64,000 nt of DNA, taken from contig CM066730.1 in assembly GCA_033961575.1 (NCBI GenBank), forward strand, positions 131,072,023 to 131,136,022. Direction: 5' to 3'. Of the stretch, positions 9,646 to 20,579 are shown piece after piece; within the stretch, counting starts at the first letter, position 1; each line of letters starts with the position of its first letter. This DNA is from Aselliscus stoliczkanus. Its lineage: Eukaryota > Chordata > Mammalia > Chiroptera > Hipposideridae. Made by a program: the position numbers and the translations under genes. A model generated the notes under the pieces. It was given only the letters and a program-made list of their open reading frames with translations, was not told where the DNA came from and ran no database searches.

Positions 9646-9695
9646 TTCATTCTCCACTTGAAACCTGGAAACGGTGGACCACACAACATCTTACT
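9646..9695 (+). other. Candidate internal exon (splice-site pair)
   Basis: The acceptor reads TTTAATTCTATTTCAG, a pyrimidine-rich tract ending in AG. About 50 bp downstream lies the strong donor CTG/GTAAGT. One of the three plus-strand frames is open throughout (FILHLKPGNGGPHNILL) and another is open but unremarkable. The third has a stop. No protein family is recognised, so it could be a coding exon, a 5'-UTR exon, an lncRNA exon or chance. No partner exon of equal quality was found nearby. Confidence 0.3.
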
Positions 9696-9699
9696 GGTA

Positions 9700-10280
9700 A
9701 GTTCTCTTTCATTTTTTAAAACAAAGTGACTGTTTGACATTGTTTTTGATATGATATTTACACTTTTGAGTTAGCTGCATCCCTACTAGAGCTATGATTA
9801 GATGTCTGTTGATTCACATTTTTTTTTTCCTCTCTCTCTTTCTGAAATGATTTAAGATGTTTCCCTGCCTTAAAAACAACAGATCAATCCACGTTCTTTT
9901 GGTAAGGACATGGCCGGGGAAAAGATGTATGATTACATGCCAAATACTATTAAAATAAAAACATTTTTGGAGTGAAACTATTTCCAGTCCCCTGTTGAAG
10001 GTCCGCTAGTTTCAAGTGGTATCAACAACATTGTTACTTCAGCCAAGGAATGCAGACAGTGCTTTGCAGTGTGTTGTAATGAAAATTGGCTCACAGCTAC
10101 AACATACTAGCTTTCTTATTGCTCTCTTTTTTTTTCTGTCATCTCTCTTTGAACCTGAATGTTGTGAGCTAACAGAAAACTTCCTTTAGAGCTAGGAGAG
10201 TAATATACTTTTTAAGTGAAAAAGCTTCTGGGGCTTTCATGTAGTGACACTCCCTGAGATTATGGCGATACTGTTATTTG
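9700..10280. other. AT-rich single-copy-looking stretch
   Basis: Low in recognisable repeats. It holds several pyrimidine tracts, notably 9817-9842, which precedes a weak AG/GTAAGG pair. No confident gene or element. Confidence 0.5.
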
Positions 10281-10284
10281 TAAT

Positions 10285-10815
10285 GTGTAGCAGATAGCTT
10301 TTGCTGCATAACAAACCACCCTCAAAATTTACAGCCAAAAATTTACTGACTCAACAATCGTTTCTTCATCCCATAATTCCGTGGGTTGGTGATTTAGGCT
10401 GGGCTCAGCAGTGTGACTCTTCTGGCTTCAGATGGGACCATTCATGCATGGATCTGCTGTTAGCTACAGGTCCTGGTCAGTTAGGCTTTGTTTCTGAAGG
10501 TCGCCTGGCCCTCAGCTGGAGTGATGATGACGACCAAGACTTGTGTTTCATCATCTCTCAGGCTACCCTGAGCTTGTTCACATGGGGGTTGGGCAGGGGA
10601 CTGAGAGAACAGAAGCATTGTGAGGCCAAGGCTCAGAACTGGCACTGCATGGCTTCCACCACATTCTGTGGGCTAAAGCAAGTTATTTGGCGAGGCTAGA
10701 TTCAAGAGGTTACAGATTCTTCCTCTTGGTGAGAGGAGCTGCAGAATTACATTGCAAGGAACATGGATAAAGGGAGCAGAAGAATTGTGGCCATTTGTAC
10801 AATCTACTGTTTAAT
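10285..10815 (+). mobile_element. Ancient LTR-like repeat (MaLR-like, family uncertain)
   Basis: TTTTGCTGCATAACAAACCACC, AATTCCGTGGGTTGGTGATT, AGGCTGGGCTCAGCAGTGTG, TTCAAGAGGTTACAGATTCT and AGGAGCTGCAGAATTACATTG follow the order of a familiar old mammalian repeat beginning 'ttgctgcataacaaaccaccccaaaac'. I place it tentatively with ERVL-MaLR LTRs. A 132-codon frame across it is repeat translation. Confidence 0.55.
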
Positions 10816-10869
10816 GTTTTTATGTGTGAATCACATAAAAACAGCTGTGATCAAATGATAGAGCATGGA

Positions 10870-11520
10870 GAATGGGAGGACTCAGGTCACACTCCTGCCT
10901 CATAGCCCATCCTTTCATCCCATTCTGATTGTCAGGCCCTGGAATCCTGGTCTTTTTGCCACCTGCCATCCCAGTCAGTTCAGCACGTTCCTGGGTAGTC
11001 TTGCCAACACCAGGTTTTCCACTGGTCAACCCTGCCTTCTTTCTACAGAGCACTGCCACACCAATCATCTATCAATTCATCTTTCAGGATGTTACTTCTT
11101 TGCTCGAAAACTGTCAGTGCCTCCCTCTCATCCCCCACATCAGCCTAGACCCTGGCTTCTGCACTTCCATTACCTGGCCCCATCCTCTCTTGCTCACTTC
11201 CCGCTATTCCTTTTCTTCTAAGCCAGACTAGTCTATTTACCATTTCTCTTGAGGATACCCTCGTGCTACTCACCGCATCTCTATTTAGAAATCCTTCCCA
11301 TGCAGCAGGGCCCAATAGAATCTTTCCTCCTCCATAACGTGGCCTTCCCTGCCTGTTCCTGTTGTCTGGATTCCTGCTGCGATCATCCGTGCTCAGAACT
11401 GCTTTCTTGGCTAGTCTTACTCCCTCCATTGCCTTGTCATTGCCAGAAGGCTACCTATGCCTTCCTTGCAGCAGTCAGCACAGGGCTGAGAGTGCAGCAG
11501 GTACTTGGTAGACCAGAAAG
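10870..11520 (+). mobile_element. Old LINE 3'-UTR-type repeat (L2-like)
   Basis: TGCTCGAAAACTGTCAGTGCC, TACCTGGCCCCATCCTCTCT and ATGCAGCAGGGCCCAATAGA are seen, ending near GCACAGGGCTGAGAGTGCAG and CAGGTACTTGGTAGA. The progression 'caaaccctccagtggc...cctggccccagcc...cttcctgcc...gagcaggtacttggta' is that of an old LINE 3' end. Open frames on both strands here are shadows of this pyrimidine-rich text. Confidence 0.5.
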
Positions 11521-11704
11521 CAGCGTGGACACTGCATTTGGTGACCCAGAGCAGCTCATTAGGTGACCCAGAGGCAGCTGTTGAAGTGTAAGGTCCTAGT
11601 CTCTTCCACTGGGCTGTACACGTTCAATAGGTCTGGAGAGGGGGAGGGGTAGAAATCTTAAAGTGCTCAGATGATTCTGACGCGATTGCTATGCAGTTGG
11701 AAGC

Positions 11705-11905
11705 CACTTGTTATGGAAAGAACAAGAAATTTATATGAGACCTGGGATTTGAGCGCTGGCTCTGCTACTTCCTGGCTTGGGACCTTATACACTCAACTTT
11801 TCTGGGCTTCAGTTTCCTTATCTGTAAAATGGGAATAATTAACTCACGGATTGCCAAGAAGCTCAAGAAGCATGATGTATGTGCAAGTGCGTTATAAACC
11901 AGGAA
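11705..11905 (+). mobile_element. MIR SINE
   Basis: GAGCGCTGGCTCTGCTACTT, GGGCTTCAGTTTCCTTATCTG and TAAAATGGGAATAATTAACT form a clear MIR core. Confidence 0.85.
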
Positions 11906-12054
11906 AATGTAATTAAAATGCATGAATTGATTGTGGACCGGCGGTTAGCTCGTGTTGAGAAAGGGGCAGTTAACCCCATGGTGGTGCGCATGGCAGTGAT
12001 AGAGGAATATCAGCGGGTAAGCTGAGTATTAGTGGTCAGATCAAGAATAACAAT

Positions 12055-12185
12055 AAAAATTGTCATAATTAGTATCTACTGTTTATTGAATGCCGACCAT
12101 GTGCCCAGCACTGACTGTACTGATACTGTGCTAGCTGCTTTACATAGAATTATGTGAGATTTACAAAAAGATCACCCCTATTAAA
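12055..12185 (-). mobile_element. MIR fragment, reversed
   Basis: TACTGTTTATTGAATGCCGAC, CATGTGCCCAGCACTG and GTGCTAGCTGCTTTACATAG are the 3' half of MIR read in reverse. Confidence 0.75.
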
Positions 12186-12235
12186 TTGCATTTGTACCAT
12201 AATTACAGCCTATTCCACCATTAGTGGATTATTCC

Positions 12236-12259
12236 TTTGTTTGTTTGTTTGTTTGTTTT
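12236..12259. repeat. (TTTG)n microsatellite
   Basis: Five to six TTTG units in a row. Confidence 0.9.
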
Positions 12260-12299
12260 CCTCTTCAAAATACCTGGTTAATATGCACTCATCCCTGAG

Positions 12300-13980
12300 A
12301 GGGGAAATACTTGGTTAAGCTGCTATCAACATTCACAACTTATCAGTATCAAGTACAAGGTCTTATAGAAGTGTGAGCTGCTTTGATTTGCTGAGAGAAG
12401 CTAGGTGAGGGAGAGCAACCAATAGTACTAAAGAGAAAATGGGTGTAGGGTGCAGGAATGGCCCAGAGGGCACTCAGCTGCCCTGGGAAGCATGGAGTGG
12501 AGCGAGTTACTCAGGAGGCAGGAAGGGGAGGGGGAGGACTGAGACATTTGCTGACCTCACAGGTTGACCCAGGACTATTCCTGGTCCAAGGCCTTTTCAA
12601 CGTGCTCACTTGGAGCTTCCCCATAATGGCTACCGCAACAGGCAGCATTTATAAAATTGTCCTCCATTCACCATCCAATTTGTTTTACATTATTTTGATT
12701 GCTGTTGATCGAGTATACCGTATGTGCCTGTCTTCTTTCAGAGATTTTTGAAGTGGCTTTTAAATACCTATATGATATAATGAGACTCAGAAAAATGAGG
12801 AAGGAAGGAAATCTTTGGGGAAGGAACAGCCAGATAAAGTCAAACATAAGGTTCGGCCCCCGGCACATGGGTGAGAGCCTGTATATTTGCTAGCAGGTCC
12901 CATGCTGTTGTCTGTGTTTTTTTGAGGAATTGGTCAGTACCAGAAGAAAAATACACTCAGTTCACTGTGGCTGGAAGATAACAACATGCTAGTTACTCAA
13001 AAGAAACAAAGTTAATTGTGATTCAAGACTTAGAGTAATTATTCTAGAGTGCTCATAAAGAGAACCCCACATAAGGCAGCAAAAAACATCCGTGTAATAA
13101 CTAGAATAATCAGGACTACCCTCAGCAAATGATGTAACTAAGTCCAGTCCAAGAAAAGCCCTTCCAATCCAGGTATGCATTTCTCTGTTGGCCTTGCTTA
13201 ATCCAAGGATAAACTGTAATGGTTCCATCTGGAATAACAGGTGAAAGTGTATATATTCATACCCTCCCCCATCCCCCACCCATGATGGACTTTACCGATT
13301 GTCATGACTCTTGATGCTGAGCCTAGAAATTTGGCTGTGGACCAGATTTGGCACACTAGTTGAAATCTCCTTACCATCCATCCCTGTTCTAAAAGAAAAA
13401 TAAATAACTTCCTGAAAGTACTCTGTGAATATTATTTCTCCTCACTCCCAAATCATTCTGCAGTCTGACTCAGCCTGTGGAATGGCTTTTTGATACACAG
13501 AATTTACACTGACCGTGTCCACTGTGACCAGTGTGGCCCTTTTCCCTCGTTCCAAATGTCTCTCTCCTTCTGTTTTGAGCCCCATGGCTCTAGGTCATTT
13601 CTGACATTGGGGTTTTCAGTATCTTTCAGGAGAACCAGGGAAGTTTGAGAAGCTCATGGGATTAGGCATAATAGACTCCAAGTATTTATTTGATGGTAGC
13701 AAACTATAACCTGGAGTACTGTGGTACTCTCTGGGACTCTCTTCTTCCAATCGGTAACTTTAATATTTATTGCAAGAGGTAGTGCCTGGTTGGTGGCAGC
13801 CATTGGTAGGATAAACTGTCAGGGGCAGAGGATGGTATGAGAGTAATGTTTAGCTTTGACTTTTTACAGGAATGGCCTAGGATGAAAAAGTTTTAATTCA
13901 CTAACGATAATTGTCAGAGAAAAGCCTTGAATTCCACAAGGATACCCATGAATGGGAATTTCCTTTGGGGCTTTATTTTC
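12300..13980. other. Mostly unique non-coding stretch
   Basis: Sequence of mixed composition without assignable young repeats. Short frames occur on both strands, none with a recognisable product. No CpG island, promoter or RNA gene is visible. Confidence 0.5.
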
Positions 13981-13984
13981 ATTT

Positions 13985-14520
13985 AGAACAGGCTGATAAT
14001 TATTTTGTTTGCAAATAACAGAAATCTGGCTTAAACTAGTTTCTTGACTCACATGACTAAAATGTGTATGCTGGCATGGGCTTCAGGCATAGCTGTATTC
14101 AGGGGTTCAAAAGATATCATCCTTCACTCTTTCCATCTTTTGGCTCTGCTTCACTCTGTCTGCTTCACTCAAGAGCAAGCACTCCCTCACCACGGTGCCA
14201 GAGGTAGTCATCAGCATTATGTATCTATCACCCTCGCAGCTATGGATCTCAGTGAAAACAGCATGCCTCTTTTGCTGTTGTTCTAACAATAATACCAAGT
14301 AGGGATCCTAATTGGCCCAGTTCAGATTTCTTGCCTGAATCAACTTAGCCAGAAGTCGGCGGTAGACAATAGAATGTCTGTTTGGCCATGCTTTGTTCAT
14401 GTGTCTCTTGAGGGAGGGTGACTACCACCAGAATCACACGGAATGGGGTCTCTTATTAAAATGGAAGGAATTTTGTTACCAGAAGAAGGAAGGAAGGAAA
14501 GAGCATGCCAAGAAAATGGA
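13985..14520 (+). mobile_element. Ancient interspersed repeat, class unresolved
   Basis: GCAAATAACAGAAATCTGGCTT, TTGACTCACATGACTAAAATG, GGGCTTCAGGCATAGCTGTA and TTCAGGGGTTCAAAAGATATC begin it. GTTACCAGAAGAAGGAAGGA ends it. This matches an old mammalian repeat I recognise by text ('aaactggcttaagc...ctcatgtaactg...cttcaggcatggctggatccaggggctcaaa...ccagaagaaggg'), but I do not assign a family name. Confidence 0.55.
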
Positions 14521-14529
14521 ATTTCTAGG

Positions 14530-15160
14530 TACCAGAGTCCACCGATTTAAAAATTCTTAATTTGGGATCCACTAAACTTCAAAGGTTTAAAATCAGATTC
14601 AGCATCAGTTACACTGACTCCCCATTCTAAGTTTGGTATCCTCATCGAAATGAGCAATGATGAGCATATGACAAGGACAAGGATGAGTGACTCCATTGTG
14701 GGTTGGTAGCTTTTGGCCTGAGGACCTCAAGTGTCATCCTCAGGATCTAGAGGGCTGGTCATTAGCCTGGAGACCATGAAAGGGCTTCAATGGATCTGTA
14801 ATGCATTGAAGAAATCAATGAATGAGCTTCTGTAATTATTTGAAAAATTGTGTGTGTGTGCACTCCTTTTTACTTGGGGAAAGGGATTATGCTTCCATCA
14901 TCTTCTCAATAGGACACCACGGTCCCCTATTGCTTAAGAACCATTGTCTCAGACTTACCCGAATTGTTTTAGATTTGGCTAGCTTCATCTTATGCATAGT
15001 TTGTTTCTTGTCTTGGCTCAACTAGTAAAGTTCAGCGTCCATGATAAACATAGCTCCTCATGGAACAGACACAGTGATGTCAGTGGCTGAGTATGTTGCA
15101 TTAAATTACATGTTGAAGTTTTTAGGCACACATGTCAACTTTTCACAATCATAGTTGCCA
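14530..15160. other. Non-coding stretch, no confident feature
   Basis: Unique-looking sequence. No gene or assignable element. Confidence 0.5.
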
Positions 15161-15164
15161 TGTA

Positions 15165-15265
15165 CCTAGTGTTTACTTTGGTGCCAGGCTTGGTGCTAAG
15201 TGCTGTATGTGCATTATCTGAATATATATTTATATACATGATTATAATCCTGTGAACCTCAGGTC
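15165..15265 (-). mobile_element. MIR fragment, reversed
   Basis: TAGTGTTTACTTTGGTGCCAG, then TGGTGCTAAGTGCTGTATGTG and CATTATCTGAA. This is a short 3' MIR fragment. Confidence 0.65.
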
Positions 15266-15579
15266 AGTTATAGGACCACCTGCTGGAACCAGCTCCTTTC
15301 AGCTGTCTCTCTGGGAATATGGCATACAAACTCTTGAGTTTCTCTTCTACCCCGTGTCTGCTGTGTGGGTCCACCTTTCTCCACCTTTCCACCTACAGAA
15401 GGTAGAACCATAGAACTGCCGAATTAAAAGAGACCACTAAGCTCATGCAGCTCTGGGTTTTTAAACTCCCCTCTTTGGTTTTTCTAGCTCAGGGACTCTT
15501 GGGAAGGAATGATGAGCAGGACCCAAGTCCCTGTCCTGCTATGGTCACAACTGTCTGCTGACAACCACTTACCTGGGGC

Positions 15580-15838
15580 AATAAAAGAGCTCAGAGTTAG
15601 ATATCAGAACCCAGGGTGAGTCCAGGCTACTACTTGACTTATCTGCTGATCTACCTGTGTGACTCTGGGAAAGTTGCCTGACCTCTCTGAGCCACAGTTT
15701 TCTTATTTGTCAAAGGGGATAATAATACCTGCCTTGTGGAGTTGTTACAGGGACTGAATGATGTAGTGTCTGTAAAATCTTTGGCCTAGTGCCTAGCACA
15801 TAGTCAGTTCTTAGCAGAGATTAGCTGTAATTAGTACG
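15580..15838 (+). mobile_element. MIR SINE
   Basis: GTGTGACTCTGGGAAAGTTGC, CTGACCTCTCTGAGCCACAG, GGGGATAATAATACCTGCC and GCCTAGCACATAGTCAGTTC give a long, good MIR. Confidence 0.9.
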
Positions 15839-15839
15839 T

Positions 15840-17153
15840 TGCACAACGTAATTTGTGAGACATAATGGAGACCCTGCTGTATTCTTGTCTCCCACTGTTC
15901 CTTTCAAGTTTATTCAGTGGGTGTGTTTTTTCCCATTTCCCGATAAAAGCTTGATTAGGTTTATGACTTTTCTGGTTACTCTTAGGTAATGAAAAAAGTC
16001 CATGGCCACTTTGAGATGCGCGCTCACGCACGCACACACACGTTCACTTTGGAAATTGGAAATGCTGACTCCAGTCTATGAACCGTCAGTATTCATTCCA
16101 AGAGAAGATTTTCCTCCATCTTGCCAGTAAGGGTCTCCCTCCTTCAGCTACCTACTGCATCACGCCTCCCCAGGTGAGGCCGGAGGAGAGAGGAAAGTTC
16201 TTAACCTGACCGCTACTGTTACGCTTGGTACTGGTTCTCTTGGCTGTGCCTGTGGCTTTCTCGAGGACTGCCCACTGGAAGTTTCCATCTGCATCTCCCA
16301 GGACTCGGGTAGTGCCTCTCCTTCTGCTGTCTGCCTCCATCTGCCAGCAGCTTCTGATTTCCATTCAGATTTTCTCTTTGGGGTCCTTGCACCCTCAGGC
16401 TGAGGCAGCCTTGGGTAGAACCTGTTTTAAGGAGACCCAGGCTGGCATTCCTGGTGCCCAGAGTTCACATTCCTTTAACCTACCCCTCCCCCCTGGGGGA
16501 AGGAAGAAAGCAGTCACTTTCCCCAACACAGTCACGTTAGGCCAGTTTGGCCCCCCAACTCCCACATATGCTTTCTCAGGCAGGTGTCACATGCCAACCC
16601 CCAAACTCTGGGAGACACATACCAAGCCCTCCAGATGTTGCCTTTGAAACCCATTTATCAAGACTTGAGATGAAAGACGGACCCCTTTCCACCCCACCCA
16701 CCTTGGGGAGGGTGAGAATTAGAGCATTTCTGAGGAATCTGCCTCACAAAACCCTCCATCACTTTCCCCCTGTCCTGAACCTGTTTTTATCTCCCTTATG
16801 GATCTTGGAGCCAGCTAGACCAGTTACGTAGAAATTTCCACATAATGGTCTGGCCCCTTGCTTTGGAATTTCTCATCTGTTGAATCTTGATGCCTCAGTA
16901 GAAACTTTCATTTTAGCATCTTGTTATGTTCACTGTGAACACCCGCACTCCTACCAGGTCCAGTACAAGGAACTTCCTCAACACCCCTAAAAGCAGTCCT
17001 TTATCCTGTGCTTGAAACCTGCCCAGACCTGGGGAGGTCCCTCCATCTCTCCTTCCCTCCCAAGCATGCAGATAACTTGGAATTGTTGGAAAGCTGCTGC
17101 TCCTTTTGACACCAGGTCTGGCTCCTGGTAACATTCCTATGAATGGGGTCAGA

Positions 17154-17155
<2 letters not shown>
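15840..17155. other. Moderately GC-rich non-coding stretch
   Basis: Contains a small alternating tract GCGCGCTCACGCACGCACAC at 16018-16037. Frames of up to 140 codons on the plus strand (16225-16647) have no recognisable domain and are balanced by reverse frames. No CpG island. No gene is supported. Confidence 0.5.

Positions 17156-17200
<45 letters not shown>
17156..17200. repeat. (TG)n microsatellite
   Basis: About 22 uninterrupted GT units. Confidence 0.97.
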
Positions 17201-17203
<3 letters not shown>

Positions 17204-18195
17204 CTTAGTTGAGAAAATCTGCCTGGGCAGCAGAGATTTCTAGTGGCAACCAGGTTTTCAGACACCCTGGTCCGTACAACCATAGGGACGCCCTTGACCC
17301 TTGTCTCTGGGAAGTGTTTCTCTACTGTCACACCACAGTTGCGCTTGATAGAAGTGAAACCTAGTACAGTATTTGGGAACGCTGTGCTCAGTCACCGTTT
17401 CACATGCTCAGTGACCCTAACACAGCTTCTCTTGATCTGAAAGCTGATTTGCTGTGCCTCATGCGGGCATTTAGATCAGGGCTCCATCCAGAGTTTGTGA
17501 AGTCTGCAAAATCAAGCCTTGCAGAATGTGCCCTACTGCCCTCCAAAGACACCCCTCCTCTGCTGCTGGGCAGTTTTGCTTTTTTGCTTCAGCACCCTTT
17601 GGAGTCAACAGAGTTTTCCGCCTTTTCTGGCCCCAGCGTTGTGACCTTGGACTCTCTGCCTAGATGTCCTCCTTTGTCATGGGCAAGTTGGGGCACTGCG
17701 ATGCTGGATCCCATAATAAGTAGGCCTCCCTCCCACCCCATGGTAAAGGCAGCATCTCAGGTGAGCAAGTGGCACATGCTAGCCAGACACTTGGGTCACC
17801 TAAAGTTGGAGTCACTGGTGGGGGGGGGGGGGGCGTCAGTGGCCTAAACATGTGTTAAATGTTTAACATGTAGTTCCATCATGGACTGATTCCCCTGGCC
17901 AGGACTCAACATTTTGTATCCAGATGTGAACCTGTTTTGTCTTCATGTTATTTTTACTGGATGTTCACTAAGATGGTAGGATATAGCTCCCTCCTTCCCC
18001 CACATCACACGAGCCCCACACCCCAGAGGATGTTGGAGATTGAGGCTCAGAGAGCAGAACTGGATTTCCCTAGCACTGCTCACCTATCTTCTTTTCTTGA
18101 CCTGAAAGAATATAGTGGTTTCTATTTGACCATTCAGAGATATAGATATCTGAAGTAGCTAACAGGCTGTTAACTAAAACATACTACTTTTGGTA
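17201..18195. other. Non-coding stretch with poly(G) run
   Basis: Unique-looking sequence interrupted by a run of 14 G at 17820-17833. Frames on both strands reach 147 codons without a recognisable domain. Confidence 0.5.
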
Positions 18196-18199
18196 CATT

Positions 18200-18425
18200 T
18201 TGAAGTAGGGAGGTGGCATCATGTAGGCAGACCAGAGTTCAGTCTCTCCTCAGCTACTGAGACACTTTGGACAGAGTGGCTTCACCTCTCTGAGCCTTGA
18301 TTTACTCATCTGTTAAATGGGGATAATGTCAGTTGCCTCAAAGACAGCTGTATTAAAGAAACCAGGGCATGCATTGGGCATGTATTGAATTCAGCACAGT
18401 GGCCATAGCTATTATATTTGTTTGT
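18200..18425 (+). mobile_element. MIR SINE
   Basis: GGCTTCACCTCTCTGAGCCTTG, ATTTACTCATCTGTTAAATGG and GGATAATGTCAGTTGCCTC give the MIR core. Confidence 0.82.
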
Positions 18426-18609
18426 ATTTATCGATGGTGATGATTTCTAAAAAATACTTTTAAAACCTAGAAAAAAGTAGCCCAGTTCTCCAGCAATAGC
18501 TTTTTAAAAATCAAATAAGAATTTGAGAAAATATCAAAATTTGTACAAGTACTGGCTTTAAATAAAAATTATTCTCTTGCAAAACTCATGAGCTCTTTAG
18601 TATACAAAG

Positions 18610-18860
18610 CGATTCTGGTTGCAGAGGCAGTGTTGGTTCAGAGTCTAAAACTGAAGCTTAACCTGCCCAGATTCACATCCGTCATGAAATACCAGTGTGA
18701 CCTTGGGCAAGTCACTTATTCTTAAAGCCTCAGTTTCTGCATTGATAAAATGGGGTGAATATTGCACAGGATTATTGAGAGAATTAAGTAAAATCTATAT
18801 GAAATGCTAACACAGTCCCGGCAAACCATCAGCATCCAGAATAATGGTGGCCATTATTTA
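18610..18860 (+). mobile_element. MIR SINE
   Basis: GTGTGACCTTGGGCAAGTCAC, TTCTTAAAGCCTCAGTTTC and TGATAAAATGGGGTGAATAT. It is a near full-length MIR 185 bp after the previous one and in the same orientation. Confidence 0.88.
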
Positions 18861-18889
18861 CCCATTACAATATTATCTCCATTTTATGG

Positions 18890-19250
18890 ATAAGAATTGG
18901 CAGAACACTTTTTTTTCCCTTGTGATAAATGGCTTCATGAAGACACTGTTATATGTAAGAAATTGTTCTTACTGTTTTGTTTGAGAAAGAACAAGAACGT
19001 TCAGTAGCTGATTTGCTTATAAATACCAAACTGTAGCATATACAGAAGCAAGCTGCATTAATGAAACTGAACAACGTCCTATTTTTTTTTTAGGCTTCGC
19101 TTCATTTCCTGGTTAAGATTTGGATAAGTGATTTTGCCACTAGATTAGGAGAAATTTACATATTATTTTTACAGGGACTGTGAAAATATGCAAATGTATC
19201 TGTGTTTAGCTAGGTGCTTTAAATTCAGATCAGTTTATTTTTCTCTTTTA
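18890..19250. promoter_or_regulatory. Repeat-poor candidate conserved non-coding block
   Basis: No recognisable repeat. The text has dense AT-rich motif-like words: GATTTGCTTATAAATACC, GCATTAATGAAACTGAAC, TATGCAAATG (an octamer-like ATGCAAAT) and GTAGCTGATTTGC. The texture is that of a distal regulatory element. This is inference only, because conservation cannot be measured here. Confidence 0.25.
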
Positions 19251-19259
19251 ATAAGGCTG

Positions 19260-20575
19260 GCCTCATTGGCAACTTTTGGTGCCCAAGGTGGTCTTGGAAG
19301 GAGGCGTAGGTGAAGGTAGGGAGGGAATTCACTGATGACCCAAACTGGTGACTGAATCTTGGTGAGGCAGGTGTGCGGAGCTAGCCCATGGCAGAGCTGC
19401 GATTCCTAAGGAGGTTTGCTTCCTTTAACAGGATTATGTGGACATTCCCTTAAGCAATTCTTTCTTAGGATTCCCCTGGGGCAATGGGCAGTCCTGAGCT
19501 AATAGAGCACTCGTCCCCTGTGACTTACTGACCAGGTACCTATGCTGGGTTTGTATAGAATCAAGATGACATTATTGTTGGATTCATGTTTAATCCATGC
19601 CTGGACACCTTTGGTGAGTGAATTATCCAGGTGAGCAGGAAACCCGTCCTCACAGTTAGGTCTGACTTACTCCCCTCTGCGGACAGATAGTTCAGAAGCC
19701 ACCTTTCTTTACATGAGGGCTTGCTACATGGCTGGTGAGCCAGAGAAAAGGAAAGTGGTATAGCTTTAAAGGGAGGGACCAATAAGTGGCAAAGCAGCCA
19801 CAGTTGGTTAGTCACCGAGTGTTTCTCCAGCATCTGCCATGTGCTTGGGGCAGGATGAAGAGGAAGCAGAACCGACAGGAGCCTCTGGACCACTGACCAC
19901 CTCGCACTCTTCCCCAGCTCCTTAGTCCACTCCCTGAGGCAGAGGCAGAGCCTCGGGACCTCAGAGAAACCATCTGTTGCCATTGTGTGGACAAGTCTGT
20001 GGAAGCCTCTTGCTACACACTCCTCATCAAGCAGGACCGACCACAGAGCAAATACTTTAGGGTCTTTCACTGCCAAGGACCCCTTCCGATGCCCTGTAGC
20101 TATTCCTAATGTTGTATTCTTTGTCTGAAGAGCTCCTGTCCCCACATTGTATAGGCTCAGGATCTGCAAACACCGGATGTGTCCCTGGGCCAGGGAGAAT
20201 TGTCACTCACCCTGGGTCTGTTCTCTCTGTCATTTTGCCATCGCCAGGACACAACTTCAGTTTGCTTCTTCCTCAGGAACAGGCTTTGTCCCCATCTGTG
20301 TCCTCTTCTGTGGCTGGACCCGAGTTCCCACAGAGCGCTTCTAACCCTTTCAGTGAGGGGGAGAGAGGCCCAGCGGGAAATTGCCTGGGCTCCTTCCTGG
20401 CCACCAGGCACCCACCGCAGGGTGGAAAGGTCCCACTGTTCCTGCAGGAAGGCAGGGTGGGTGCCCTCAGATCTCCAGGGGATTCCTGGTTGCTCAGAGG
20501 GAGGCCCTGCAAAGAAATGAGTTAGACGAGAGCCAGCCCGGTGAGGGCTGTATTAGCCAGCCAATATAGGCCTAG
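19260..20575. other. Non-coding stretch with the longest open frame
   Basis: A 202-codon reverse frame covers 19561-20169. Its translation has no recognisable domain or signal, overlaps frames on the other strand, and covers eroded repeat-like text near 20060-20110 (CACTGCCAAGGACCCCTTCC). I do not call a gene. Confidence 0.5.
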
Positions 20576-20579
20576 TGGA

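Noticed and set aside
9885..9910. Micro-exon of about 19 bp between AACAG and GTAAGG
   Set aside because: The tract before the AG is purine-interrupted, the segment is very short, and nothing links it to the 9646-9695 candidate except proximity.
17820..17833. Poly(G) run as a functional element
   Set aside because: A single 14-G run without flanking G runs is more simply a mononucleotide repeat, and its length may be a sequencing artefact.
19561..20169. 202-codon reverse open frame, the longest in the window
   Set aside because: The translation has no recognisable domain, signal or family resemblance, frames overlap it on both strands, and there is no promoter or splice context. One such frame is expected by chance in 64 kb of this composition.
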